From Phytophthora colocasiae (taxonomy: Eukaryota; Oomycota; Peronosporomycetes; Peronosporales; Peronosporaceae), in the NCBI GenBank assembly GCA_018806915.1, contig JAGKQI010000021.1, positions 558,001 to 622,000 of the forward strand: a stretch of DNA of 64,000 nt, given 5' to 3'. A program made the translations under genes and the position numbers. The first letter of the stretch is position 1. Every line of letters begins with the position of its first letter. Positions 30,227-40,217 of this stretch are shown piece by piece. The notes beneath the pieces were generated by a model. It saw only the letters and a list, made by a program, of their open reading frames with translations, was not told the DNA's origin and did no database searches.

Positions 30227-31863
30227 CACTACGCCTTTGCTTCGTGTCAGTTTTTGCCTCAATTATATTTTTGAAAGCAAAAACAATTATTATTTTTTAT
30301 TGAAAGTTCGAGGCCTATCAAACTGAATTCTTGAACCTATATTGTTTCATTAATGTTCTAGGATCCGGTGGTGCATTCACTCAGATACTTTGCATTCTCA
30401 GAAACGTACACACCTGTGGATAACTGGCGATAGCTTTCACTGGCGTGTAAATCAGCAGCATGTTTTAAATCTTCGCAAACTAGCCAAACTTGCTCTTGAT
30501 TCAAGAGTTATGAGGCGAGCATTTTGTAGAAGTTCAGTTACCACGGATCGTGTGGTGGATGTTGGTTCTGCTTGGGGGCGGAGGATCTATGCGTTTGAGT
30601 GCAGAGCGTTCCGTCTGCGGATCAGCACGAGACACGAGCAATTGGCGTGGCGGGTACCAGTGAGCAGCGAGCTCCAGCCTACAGATTGTCGAGGCACGCG
30701 AGCTCTGAGCGGGGCAGCGCGTTTCAAACGGGAAAAGTGAGCCTTCGTTCAACGACGTTCAGCACGAAGCGGATCCGCTTCCGACGCTGTGAAATCATCC
30801 GAATTTCGTGAATCATTTTCGTGTCTGATGAGAGGCCAAGCAACTTCAAGCAGACTGCTCGCTGCACCCGCCAGCTTGCTTGCTGAATTCGATACAAGTA
30901 CGTGCACGTGAAGGACGGGAGTATCGTCATCACTAGAGCTACATGTTTTGCTATTCGGGCGTCTGCTTGGCAAGCGTTGCTTGCAGGCTGCAAGTTGCAG
31001 CATGTCCAGGCACGAATGTACACGGAACAGTATCCACTACAGTACACAGCACGTCGTTTTCGTCCAACGCGCAATCTAAGTGTTTACTGCACTGATACCA
31101 TAACCAGATCTCGATCCTGTCCAGTTGCTCCCGTAGGTCACTCATCCGGCAGCGCAGAGGTGAGGCCCGCACCTCCGGAACCTTTATCTCTGCAGTCTGC
31201 TCGCATGCCAGCTGTAGCTTTTGCCGAGCACTGGCGGAATCTCGTCAAAATGAAGAGCTTCGTGGCTCTTGTACATCCCGCCGGTGCAGCTTCAGATGCA
31301 GGTAAAAACGTCTACATGTACGACGCTTCACGCAGCAGCAACTTGGCGGTTGAACAGAGCTAAAAACATTTACTGTTGCCTTTACAGCTTGGCCGTCTGC
31401 ATTTGCCACCGAATCCGCTCGACCATACCGGTGGGGGGGGACAACGTAAGCCACGTGAAGCACCTCGTGCCGTCGATCGCACTGTTGAGTGACGCAAATT
31501 ATGATCAGTCCGGCAGGTCTATCCAGCGCAAGGGCTGCCGCGTTTCTTGTAGTCCGCAAAGGTTTTCCCCTCCTGACGCTGTCCCTCCCCTCCACCGCTC
31601 ATTCTGTTGGTCCAGCGCTTTAATCTTGATATTTGTAAGGTCACCTCCTGTCGTTGCAGCTGTCTCGGGAGGGATGACCCGATGAAACCGTTGAGTGGGA
31701 CGCAAACGGGGCGTCCACCCTTCAGCCTGACCACACGTTTTGAAATCAATCCGAATTTCAGCCAATGAAAAGATCGTCCCGGTTGTCTAGCCCCCCATCC
31801 AATGCCATTTTCGAACTGGAGTCCTCCCGCACAAGCGTCTAAATAGTGCCCCCCCCATTTCAA
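30227..31863. other. 1.6 kb without a recognisable gene
   Basis: Several ORFs of 70-150 codons occur on both strands and overlap each other (for example 30390-30740 and 30902-31363). None has a recognisable domain or a convincing start context. I see no repeats or RNA gene. The last part must hold the promoter of the following synthase; a C-rich run directly precedes its ATG. Confidence 0.55.
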
Positions 31864-33543
31864 ATGGCTCTAACTCGTGCCTCCGTCGCTGCCGGACGCA
31901 TGCAGGCCGCTTCCCGCTGCCCCTTCATGCACGCGCTGCCCACTGCCCGTGCCGCTCTGCTGCCCAACATCTCGCAATTGGCTAAAATGTGCCCGCACAT
32001 GTCGTCCGTTATGGGTGCGGCGGCTGCGGGGGGCTCTAATAGCTCCCAGGCGCACGCCACGTCCACCACGTCCGATGCCACGCTCAAGCGCATTGCCGAG
32101 CTGAAGAAGAAGGCGCAGCAGCAGAAGGCCACGCAGCTTGGCGGCCCCAAGCCCTACTCTTCGGCCGTCGCTCGGTTCCCAACGGCTCCTACGCGCCAGA
32201 CGCGTGTTGGCGGCCTCTCTGGCACGCAGTACGAGAAGGGATTCGCTCAGACAATTGACACGATCAAGCGTGAAGGTCGCTACCGCCTGTTCGCAGATTT
32301 GGAGCGCAAACGCGGCAAGTTCCCGCGTGCTACACACCACGAAGACACTGGAAAGACAAAGGAAGTTGTTGCTTGGTGCTCCAATGATTACTTGAGCATG
32401 GGCCAGCACCCGAAGGTTATTGCTGCGATGCAGGAGTATCTGATGAAGTCTGGTGCTGGATCAGGCGGCACTCGTAATATTTCAGGAACGAACCACAACC
32501 ACGTGCTGCTGGAGAAAGATCTGGCTGACCTTCACCAACAGGAGTCGGCTCTGCTGTTCACATCTTGCTATGTGGCGAACGACAGTGTGATCTCCACACT
32601 CACCAAGATCTTCCCGGACCTTATCATGTTCTCAGACAGCCTCAACCACGCCTCTATGATCCAGGGCATTCGTCACAGTGGAGCCAAGAAGTACATCTAC
32701 AAGCACAACGACACAAAGGACCTGGAGGAGAAGCTGAAAATGGCTGACCCCAACGCTCCCAAGCTCATTCTGTTCGAGAGTGTCAACTCCATGGAAGGAA
32801 CCGTGGCTCCTCTCCACGAGATCTGTGACCTGGCAGACAAGTACGGAGCTATGACCTTCAACGACGAAGTGCACGCTGTTGGCCTGTACGGCAACCGTGG
32901 TGCTGGTGTAGCTGAGCGCGACCACTGCCTGGACCGTATCACCATGGTTACTGGTACTCTGGCTAAGGGCTACGGTATTATGGGCGGATACGTGGCCGGT
33001 AAAGCTGCTCTGGTGGACGCCATGCGCTCGTGCGCTTCGGGTTTTATCTTCAGCTCTTCCATGCCTCCTATGCTCGCTGCTGGTGCCCGTGCTTCGGTGA
33101 ACCACCTCAAGGAGAGCCAGGTGGAGCGTTCGGTTATGCACGCTCGCTCGCAGGAGCTCAAGAACAAGCTGGTGGACGCTGGCTTCCCTCTGCTGCCGAG
33201 TGTCAGTCACATCATCCCTCTCATGGTGGGTGACGCTGTCAAGGTGAAGGAGGCCTCTCGTATTCTCATGGAGAAGCACCGCATTTACGTCCAGCCCATC
33301 AACTTCCCCACTGTTCCCCGTGGTGAGGAGCGTCTTCGTTTGACGCCTCTGCCTACCCACTCGGACGCTATGGTGGAGGACCTGATGGCTGCTCTGGAGG
33401 ATGTCTGGACCACGCTGGACCTGCCTCGCCACTTCGTGCCTAAGGGCGAGTACCTGCCTAAGGTGGAGTGGGCCAACTCGCCTCTGGAGATCGCTGGCGA
33501 GTTCGTCGTGCTGTCTGCTGAGGAAGCTGCTTGCGCTGCCTAA
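31864..33543 (+). CDS. ALAS: 5-aminolevulinate synthase, mitochondrial
   Basis: 559-aa PLP enzyme of the alpha-oxoamine synthase family that condenses glycine with succinyl-CoA, the first step of haem synthesis by the Shemin route. The N-terminal about 130 residues form a mitochondrial leader with two haem-regulatory Cys-Pro motifs (SRCPFMHAL near residue 20 and AKMCPHMS near 42). The core has [50 protein letters not shown] and [13 protein letters not shown] with the PLP lysine at about 368. I start at the first ATG, which gives the basic leader; the frame is open slightly further upstream without ATG. High GC in coding third positions. Confidence 0.95.
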   Translation: MALTRASVAAGRMQAASRCPFMHALPTARAALLPNISQLAKMCPHMSSVMGAAAAGGSNSSQAHATSTTSDATLKRIAELKKKAQQQKATQLGGPKPYSSAVARFPTAPTRQTRVGGLSGTQYEKGFAQTIDTIKREGRYRLFADLERKRGKFPRATHHEDTGKTKEVVAWCSNDYLSMGQHPKVIAAMQEYLMKSGAGSGGTRNISGTNHNHVLLEKDLADLHQQESALLFTSCYVANDSVISTLTKIFPDLIMFSDSLNHASMIQGIRHSGAKKYIYKHNDTKDLEEKLKMADPNAPKLILFESVNSMEGTVAPLHEICDLADKYGAMTFNDEVHAVGLYGNRGAGVAERDHCLDRITMVTGTLAKGYGIMGGYVAGKAALVDAMRSCASGFIFSSSMPPMLAAGARASVNHLKESQVERSVMHARSQELKNKLVDAGFPLLPSVSHIIPLMVGDAVKVKEASRILMEKHRIYVQPINFPTVPRGEERLRLTPLPTHSDAMVEDLMAALEDVWTTLDLPRHFVPKGEYLPKVEWANSPLEIAGEFVVLSAEEAACAA

Positions 33544-34021
33544 GCGCATCGTGCGGTCTTCCTCGCACTCCAATAATGGAAGAGCCCGAGGCCTATCAAA
33601 ATCACAAAATGTGCGTAACTCCTAGGATGAGAAGGAAAGAAGACCTAACAAAGAGATTGAAATCTCAACTAAATGTATCCTCACCTCTGCTTGGAGAGCA
33701 GAGGTGGAATGTTCCATCCTATCAACCAAAAGTTGTTTCTTCTTGTAGGTGTTTTAAAAAAACATGAAGAGAATACAGCTTTTTTCTTTTGGGGTTGTCC
33801 AATTTGAGAGAAGACGAAACTGTAGTGTAAATTTTATTTGTAATTGTCCGGAATTTACAGGATAAATGTGGCTATGTAGCACTTAGATTAGGATAGGCGT
33901 CCGGAAAATTCCCAGTAGTGACTTTTCAGTCGCCATACAATCTTCTATATAAACGCGCCTTAGTGACCAACCGAGAGGAATTCTCACACCTTGAACAAAC
34001 CAAACCACGTCCTTCACAGCT
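33544..34021. other. Intergenic with a small hairpin and a TATA-like box
   Basis: A perfect 9-bp hairpin (ACCTCTGCT, loop TGGAG, AGCAGAGGT) at 33683-33705 lies about 140 bp after the synthase stop, possibly in its 3' UTR. TATATAAA at 33946-33953 lies about 70 bp before the next ATG. No gene is seen. Confidence 0.5.
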
Positions 34022-35755
34022 ATGCCGCGAGCGAGTAATGCCTCACGCTCAACAAGAAACCTCAAGAAGAGCACAACGGTCATCTCCAAGGTCACGCGGC
34101 TCTGGTTATCAACACAAGTGAGTCATCGAGGGAAATACTCAATCGAGAGGCTTCTGGCACTTCAAGAATACACTCAACGTACTTCTATCCTTCGTGTATT
34201 TCTCGTTTGTGTCGGGACTCCATTGCCCATGGTATTTTTCGTAGTCGCTTTGGAAATCGTCCCATTACAAGAATTGAGTGCTGGTTGGGAAGGAAATGTC
34301 GGTCTCTGGGTCCGTAGCGCTGTTATTTGTGGTGTTATTGCTTCTACAATGCTCATTGAGCTGCAACATTTGATCGACGGGGTCCAAATCTCAATTCGAC
34401 AGGCTCTTTTCGTTTTACTTTGCGTCATGGTGGGGGATACAGCGTTGTGTATAACTGCAGCCGCTTACTTAGCGTTCCCCATTCCGTTCATGAGCATTCT
34501 CATGGTTCCTCCTCTACTTGCAATTGTGGCTGTCACCCTTCGAATTGCGTTCGGGGCCGCAGGTTTCAGCAAGTTGATGCAACAACCTGCGCAGATGTAC
34601 GGGTTTGTGTTATTTATCTTCGCTCAAGCTTTGACTCTGCTGATTTATCCGGTCTACCAGGTTCTTTTCGACGCTGTTGTTAATACCAACTGGGAAACGA
34701 GCGTCATGTTGCTGTTACCTCTTGTCAAGATGACCACAAAGAACATTGTCGCGTCCAGTATCCACTACATGGAAGATATGTTGCCCGAATCCGTCATTTT
34801 CACTGTGGATTTCTTCAATGCCGTCTACGTAGCGACTTGCATGCAGCGAGCGTCATCAACTATTACAGTCACGGTGATCATGGCTTTTGATATGTTTCAC
34901 ACAGTGTTCGCCTTACGGAGTTTGTACGTAAACGCAGCAGGAATTAAGCGACGAATGAATCGAGATGGGGGAAATACCATTAGTGACCTCAATCTGCTGG
35001 AAATTGGGAATTCTCTGTGTCGATATCGAGATAAATTCGAGCGTCAGGAGCTCTCGCAGATTTTACTACGTTCTTGTATCCCTCATAAACTCTCGGCTAC
35101 TGGAAAGAGTTTTCTGTCTCGGTTAGAGAAATACCCACTAAAGAACGCAATTAAAGGCCACTCGAGACGCAAATCCAGTATTTTACCATATACTCCTCCA
35201 GGTACAAGTGGTGAGTGGGAATTTGCCCAACGTCTTACGGCAAAGACTTACGCACAGTCGGCCATCAATGTTTTACCAGCGAAACCAATAGCAAGAGAAT
35301 TCAGGACTGGGAGTACTATTTCGGCCTATTCAGTGCATCCGTCACAAATTCTCCAACGAACTCTGGGTAATTTATTCACGACAGAGTGTATGCTACTCAC
35401 GGAGTATTTGGAGTCCTTCACCCCGCTCTTCTATGCGAGTTTCTTGTGTGTGATGGTGCATTTGCCAAACGCCCAGTACCACAAGGAGATGGAAGGGATT
35501 ACCACTGAGAATATCAACGACACTGTTCGCATTGTCTTCCTCTACGGGTTTCTCGAATGCGTCTCGTTTTTCGTACTTGTGGTGGTGATTCGACAAACTA
35601 TCGGCATTAATGCGCTGTTTCACCTCGCGTTCGTGCTAGAGACACAGACAGCACTCATTCAGAGTAAACTTGTGGTTTGGATGCTGCTCACATTAACTTG
35701 TCGCATTGTTCACTACGGTGCGTTCATCAAATTTTGCGTGTCGGATAACGTGTAA
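34022..35755 (+). CDS. Multi-span membrane protein, unknown family
   Basis: 577-aa protein. It has a basic N-terminus (about 1-60), a first cluster of hydrophobic spans (about 60-250), a central hydrophilic region (about 310-460) and a second cluster (about 470-570). The two-cluster layout resembles the 6780-8510 protein but I see no convincing sequence match. No catalytic or transporter motif that I recognise. Single exon, with a TATA-like box upstream. Function unknown. Confidence 0.68.
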   Translation: MPRASNASRSTRNLKKSTTVISKVTRLWLSTQVSHRGKYSIERLLALQEYTQRTSILRVFLVCVGTPLPMVFFVVALEIVPLQELSAGWEGNVGLWVRSAVICGVIASTMLIELQHLIDGVQISIRQALFVLLCVMVGDTALCITAAAYLAFPIPFMSILMVPPLLAIVAVTLRIAFGAAGFSKLMQQPAQMYGFVLFIFAQALTLLIYPVYQVLFDAVVNTNWETSVMLLLPLVKMTTKNIVASSIHYMEDMLPESVIFTVDFFNAVYVATCMQRASSTITVTVIMAFDMFHTVFALRSLYVNAAGIKRRMNRDGGNTISDLNLLEIGNSLCRYRDKFERQELSQILLRSCIPHKLSATGKSFLSRLEKYPLKNAIKGHSRRKSSILPYTPPGTSGEWEFAQRLTAKTYAQSAINVLPAKPIAREFRTGSTISAYSVHPSQILQRTLGNLFTTECMLLTEYLESFTPLFYASFLCVMVHLPNAQYHKEMEGITTENINDTVRIVFLYGFLECVSFFVLVVVIRQTIGINALFHLAFVLETQTALIQSKLVVWMLLTLTCRIVHYGAFIKFCVSDNV

Positions 35756-35964
35756 CACTCCATCATTTCTTCATGTAGGTTTTGACTTCAGCTTTCAGTT
35801 CTCCTGGATCAAACGATAGGATTCGACGAATTCTGGGGAGAATAATTATCTGGATTGCAGCTACATGGTTGTGGGATAGCGTCGAATACGTTCATGGATC
35901 CAATGAAGGTGGAGGTTCTCAATCGAAATGTGTTTTTCATTGGACGCAATCACTGCTACAGTAC

Positions 35965-35993
35965 CATCATCATGACCAATGGTCATGATGATG
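35965..35993. repeat. Perfect 14-bp-arm palindrome
   Basis: CATCATCATGACCA, one base, and the exact complement. It lies in an otherwise gene-free stretch (35756-36528). Confidence 0.8.
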
Positions 35994-36040
35994 ATCTTCC
36001 AGTAGTTGTATGTACGGAACATTTTCACCCCAGGTGCTTC

Positions 36041-36112
36041 GCCGGTGGCCCAGTGGATTAGCATCCGCTGATCCACGAACTGACCGAGGGTTCGAGCCCC
36101 GCCTCCGTCGCC
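36041..36112 (+). other. tRNA-like relic (A and B boxes, TTTT)
   Basis: 72-nt stretch with a full match to the Pol III A box (TGGCCCAGTGG) and B box (GGTTCGAGCCC), followed by CCC-TTTT. The acceptor ends pair at 5 of 7 positions and the T-stem at 4 of 5, but no acceptable D or anticodon arm can be drawn. It is therefore a tRNA pseudogene or the head of a SINE, not a confident tRNA gene. Confidence 0.4.
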
Positions 36113-36528
36113 CTTTTCGACTTCTGCTCTCCTCTCTCACCGCTGCCCTTCTCTGTTCATTTCCCATCACTCACAAGCTCTTCTCTAAGACATCGGGACC
36201 AATCAAGGCACAACAACACGGAGACAAGACTCAAGGAGTTGGCGCGGTCGCAGTACTCTACCCGGCCAGGCACCGGCTGGGGGCTCATCAACGGTGGCCC
36301 ATTAGATCTCGAACCCAGTTACTACCAACGCAGTCACATTGTCGCCAATTTGTGAAAGTTCGAGTTTTCTTGTAATTCGGTCAGGTTTCAACGAAAGACT
36401 GTTTATAACGAAAAATACGCGGTGATCTTGTGAACGAGCTTAGTAATTGCGGTTTGAGAGAGGCTTCTTTTACATCAGCGACAATTTGATAGCGTACCTA
36501 CACTTCTCAGTAGCGATCTCTTCCGGCC

Positions 36529-38036
36529 TTAAAAAAATGCTTCACTATGCCGGCGCAGGAAGTCCTCGCTTCCTTCGTCGCTGCTGCTGTCGCTTTGAGT
36601 AGTACCACCTGCCCGCTCAACATTCGCAGTAAGTAGGCGCCGTAGCCGTAGTTTGCGCTTCTCGCGATAGCGTCTTTGGACTAAAAGTCTCTTCGTACGG
36701 GCGTCGTTCCCGATAACATGGAGGCGCTTCAGGTAATTTCGGTAGTTATCGCCATCGTGACTGCGAAGAGGCAGGATTCTGATGTGGAAGTTGGTTAGTG
36801 CAATGCACGCCTTGAACATGATGTCATAGTTGCCTTCATCCCAACGATACTTGTCGGAGCAAAGTGACCACAGTGTGCACAAGCGCCCAAAATAATTTTC
36901 AACAATGACGCGGTCGTGCGCTATGCGGTCGTTCGTTTCAACTTGGATAGGCGTCAGAGTCTGCAACGGAAGTTTCTTAAACGGAGTGATGGCCCGAAAG
37001 TCTTCTGCGAGTCCTTGGTAACCCTTGTCTGCTAGCACTGCCCACGAGTCTTGATACTTATCTCCTAATGGTCCTTCGTCATTAAGCTCCTTCTCGCTCT
37101 CAGTTTTGAGAAGATGCTGGAGATGAAATTGTGGTTCTTGCGGAACACCTCAATATCCGCTTCACTGCCAGGGTAATGATCGGTGCAGTTTATCGCAAGC
37201 CCATTTGGTAGGACAGATACTTCGACCTTATACCCATGCAGATGGTGTTTGGCACTATAATACGCACTGCGCTCCTTCATTTAGCCACTGGGCATATTGG
37301 TGTGCTGGAACGTCACGTCCGTGGCGTATCGGGCACAGGGATAATTGCGAAAAGTATTTCCCCCAAGAACCAACGCCTCCATCGTGAACTTGTCTGCTGC
37401 GGACACCACAAACCTCTCATATAAGTACGGGGAGAGCACTGTAGCGAAGGACAGCATCATCTTTTGAAATGTAGGAGGCTTAATCTTGAATACACCAGCT
37501 ACAACATCCCATTTGCCGCAGTGCTTCAGGGTTGTGAGTAACATGAATAGCACGTCCATGGGGCGTTGAGTGCACTTACGGCCACGACCCACATTCCAGT
37601 TATCTCTTAGATGATTCCTGAGATAGCTCCAAAGGCGTTCAAACTCAATGGGAGCGAAGTTAGTCATCGCCGTAATGTTCGCGGCATCCTCGCGGAGGAA
37701 TGAATGGTACACCGGTGACGGCGAGTCGGTTTCATCGTTGGACTGGTCAATGACCACCGAAGACATACTTTGACGTTGTGCTTGACGGTCAGTATCGAGC
37801 TGCCTCAAAATAGACACGCCGTGGGCAACTTGGGTAGCGGATAGCGGCTGGTTTGTGGCCTGACTTCGGCGAGATTGGGAGGATACCATAGCGATGTATG
37901 AGGTACGCAGCAAATTAGGAAATGACGGAGGCATTTCGTGATGTGGCGACTCAGTCAGTATTGAGCGACTCCTACCTACTCGATTCGGTGAGCAGCGATA
38001 TGAGAATCTTTGATTGAAGACCGCGCAGTCGAACAT
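36529..38036 (-). pseudogene. DDE_4 transposase (PIF/Harbinger or IS5-like), broken
   Basis: Minus-strand reading from about 38036. It has an N-terminal region with FLREDAANITAMTNFAPIEF, then ATDVTFQ (first catalytic Asp) and VYERF-type core. A TAA separates NMPSG from MKERSAYYSAKHHLHGYK. A frameshift near 37105 follows. The third piece has LADKGYQGL (second Asp) and VIVENYFGRLCTLW (Glu). It ends in a charged tail with DSSSDEGSED at 36529. One nonsense codon and one indel inactivate it. I cannot see terminal inverted repeats by eye. Confidence 0.75.
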
Positions 38037-38215
38037 TCTAGAAGCACTAAGCGATGTGTTGCCCTATTTTGTAGTGTGTGATGACTTCCTGTGATTTGCC
38101 GGAAATTTCGAGTAATACACAAAATGTGAGACAAAGGTCTATTGGGCAAAATTCCCAAGAAATTCAAGCGTACCGGTCATAGACTAAGGGTAACCGAGTA
38201 GCCGTAGGAAATTAG

Positions 38216-38999
38216 TTAGGAGTAACCTTGCTTAGACGTCAATGCGCCTGTTTCGAACAGGCTTCGAAATAAGTACCTAATATAAGGGGCTCGAGTCCTC
38301 CCTTCCCCCCCCCCCCCCCCAGGTGCTTCGTGTAGGTTCTGGAATCTCTTGACAAGGGTTCTTTCACGACTTGAGAGGTCACAGCTTCTCTTGTTATGAA
38401 CCTTGGTAATAGCCACTCGAACATTGGATTGAGCGTCCTGAGCTAAGTAGTGGCTTAGCTCGGGGTAATCTTCCAGAATTTCATCGAACGTGCCCCTAGC
38501 CGACGCAACGCTCACGTCTTTGCGCTGAAGGGAAACCATAACCGAGTTGAATTTCTGTAAGGTTGGCAATATCGAAGCACCTCAATCTCAGAGTGACGGG
38601 GGTTTTGTTGAGTGCCATAGTTTTGAATGGAGGAAGCCGGTCGATGGTGCCTGGATACACAGGAGCACGGGTTGCTGTCGAACAGAGGCGGCGACGGAAG
38701 GATGAGAATGTGAAAGTGAGGATAGAACACGGGTGCACAACAAGGAGACTCTATACCCGATCACTCCTTAAACCGAGCGACGGTTTCCCGTACCGTTTTG
38801 CTAAATCCTCGATAAGAACAGCGCTCTTTGCGATCTTGTTGTGCGATGTTGAAGCCCATACTTGAAGCAACAAAGCATATGAAATTGCTGTATCTTCGTG
38901 CAGTGCCCGATTGCATGGGCGCCGGAGATTGCAATACAGTATTGCACACTCTCTAGATCTTGCCATACAAAACTGGGTCAGCAGAAACACTGCTTTCAA
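38216..38999 (-). pseudogene. hAT transposase remnant 2
   Basis: The piece with VASARGTFDEILEDYPELSH...VAITKVHNK corresponds to the segment before the dimerisation domain of the hAT remnant at 4845-5450 (LADVRLLFDSVISEYPTM...VKVINGG). Upstream frames carry LPPFKTMALNKTPVTLR and SHNKIAKSAVLIEDLAKRYG. Frames change several times. A run of 16 C at 38305-38320 interrupts the most downstream part. Non-functional. Confidence 0.5.
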
Positions 39000-39157
39000 A
39001 ACGGCAATGATATAATATCCTAAAAATCCTTGCCAATTTATTTTTTCCTATCCCTGATGCCATGTATTCATTTGACAGTAAGTTACCCAACAAGCGTTAT
39101 ACTTGTTGGGTAATGTAGACAGCAGCAAAACGTCATTGAAGACTTGAGGCACCCCAA

Positions 39158-39173
39158 TTCATTATCAATTTTG
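39158..39173 (+). promoter_or_regulatory. Oomycete initiator
   Basis: TTCATTATCAATTTTG, 39 bp before the ATG of the first HAD hydrolase; good match to the oomycete Inr. Confidence 0.6.
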
Positions 39174-39211
39174 CTCTCTAGCAATCGGTTCGCGGAATTA
39201 ATCACAAGATC

Positions 39212-39964
39212 ATGGTCGGACGTGCATGGCGCTACGTTACGCTGGATGTCACGGGTACGCTCATACGCCCAGCAGAAGCTACCGGAGAGACATATTTACG
39301 CTTCTGGGAGGCAGTATCGGGTCAGACCTTCTCTCCCTCGCGTCGGGCCGCTCTGGTCACCGATCTCACTGTGCGCTTCCCGGTCGAGTACAACCTTCAA
39401 TCGCAGCGCCAGCATAACTTCGGGGCGGACGGTGTATCCACCAGCTCGTTCTCATGGTGGCGCGATCTCGTACTTAACATCATGAAGGAGGCCAATGTAG
39501 CTGTACAGTCAGAGAAAAGCGAACGCTTCACTCGTGAGCTATACGCGCACTTCGGTCGTCCAGAGGCCTGGACGGTGTTCCCAGACGTACGACCGGCACT
39601 GAATAAGCTACAGACTGCGGGTGTCCGTATGGGTGTCATTTCCAACTACGACGAACGCCTAGAGCCGCTCCTGGATGCTCTGGGGCTTCGCGAGTACTTT
39701 GATGTGGTCACGACGTCGTTCGATCAGCTGCAAATGAAGCCGCACGCATCGATCTTCCAGTCAACTTTTGCGCAGCTCCAAGGAGACGAAAGAGACGTGG
39801 ATACGAGTCAATTCCTTCATGTAGGGGATCACCCGACTCGAGACTACAATGCAGCAAAGGCGATAGGAGCTCACGCTCGATTGGTGTGGAGAAGTACGCA
39901 GAAAAACCCGCTCGTGTACGTGCAGGAGGCCGACGTTGTGCCAACGTTGCTCCAGCTCGATTAG
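39212..39964 (+). CDS. HAD-superfamily hydrolase, HDHD3-like, paralogue 1
   Basis: 250-aa single-domain HAD protein. Motif I is TLDVTGTL (nucleophile Asp12), motif II VISNYD (Ser), motif III KPHASIFQ (Lys) and motif IV VGDHPTRDY (Asp pair). The cap-region WWRDLVLNIMKEA resembles human HDHD3 (QWWLDVVLQTF). The residue two after the nucleophile is Thr14, where most phosphatases have the acid/base Asp. Substrate unknown. A close paralogue lies at 42622 in the same direction, so this is a tandem duplication, later split by a LINE. Confidence 0.85.
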   Translation: MVGRAWRYVTLDVTGTLIRPAEATGETYLRFWEAVSGQTFSPSRRAALVTDLTVRFPVEYNLQSQRQHNFGADGVSTSSFSWWRDLVLNIMKEANVAVQSEKSERFTRELYAHFGRPEAWTVFPDVRPALNKLQTAGVRMGVISNYDERLEPLLDALGLREYFDVVTTSFDQLQMKPHASIFQSTFAQLQGDERDVDTSQFLHVGDHPTRDYNAAKAIGAHARLVWRSTQKNPLVYVQEADVVPTLLQLD

Positions 39965-40217
39965 GTTTGACTACCGGTACGATCGCAGACGTCGCGGGTG
40001 CTGTCGATTAAGAAGCAGTTCCTGGAATGGAGCAACTGAATTGATAGAGCTTGTAGAGTTCTCGACACTCGTACTATTACACAATGCTCGTTTCAAGCGA
40101 GCATTATGTTGCAGTTGGTTCTCGTGAAAATGACCACAAAGAATAACGTTCACTACATAGAAGATATGTTCCTGGTGTATTTCTTCAAGACCTTCTCGTC
40201 GAATGCCTCTACTGTAT
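39965..40217. other. Ancestral spacer between the HAD copies, left part
   Basis: Ends with CCTCTACTGTAT (40206-40217), the target duplication of the LINE. A stretch (AATGACCACAAAGAATAACG...CACTACATAGAAGATATG) near 40130-40170 is similar to 34728-34780 of the membrane-protein gene, so a small gene fragment may have been copied here. Confidence 0.55.

Noticed and set aside
30390..31363. Overlapping ORFs in the GET3-ALAS interval
   Set aside because: No domain, no consistent strand and no splice pattern that improves them.
32632..33573. 313-codon ORF antisense to 5-aminolevulinate synthase
   Set aside because: Same cause: antisense shadow of a codon-biased gene, no domain.
38305..38320. Poly-C run as a possible regulatory tract
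   Set aside because: Lies inside a decayed hAT fragment; likely replication slippage or sequence error.
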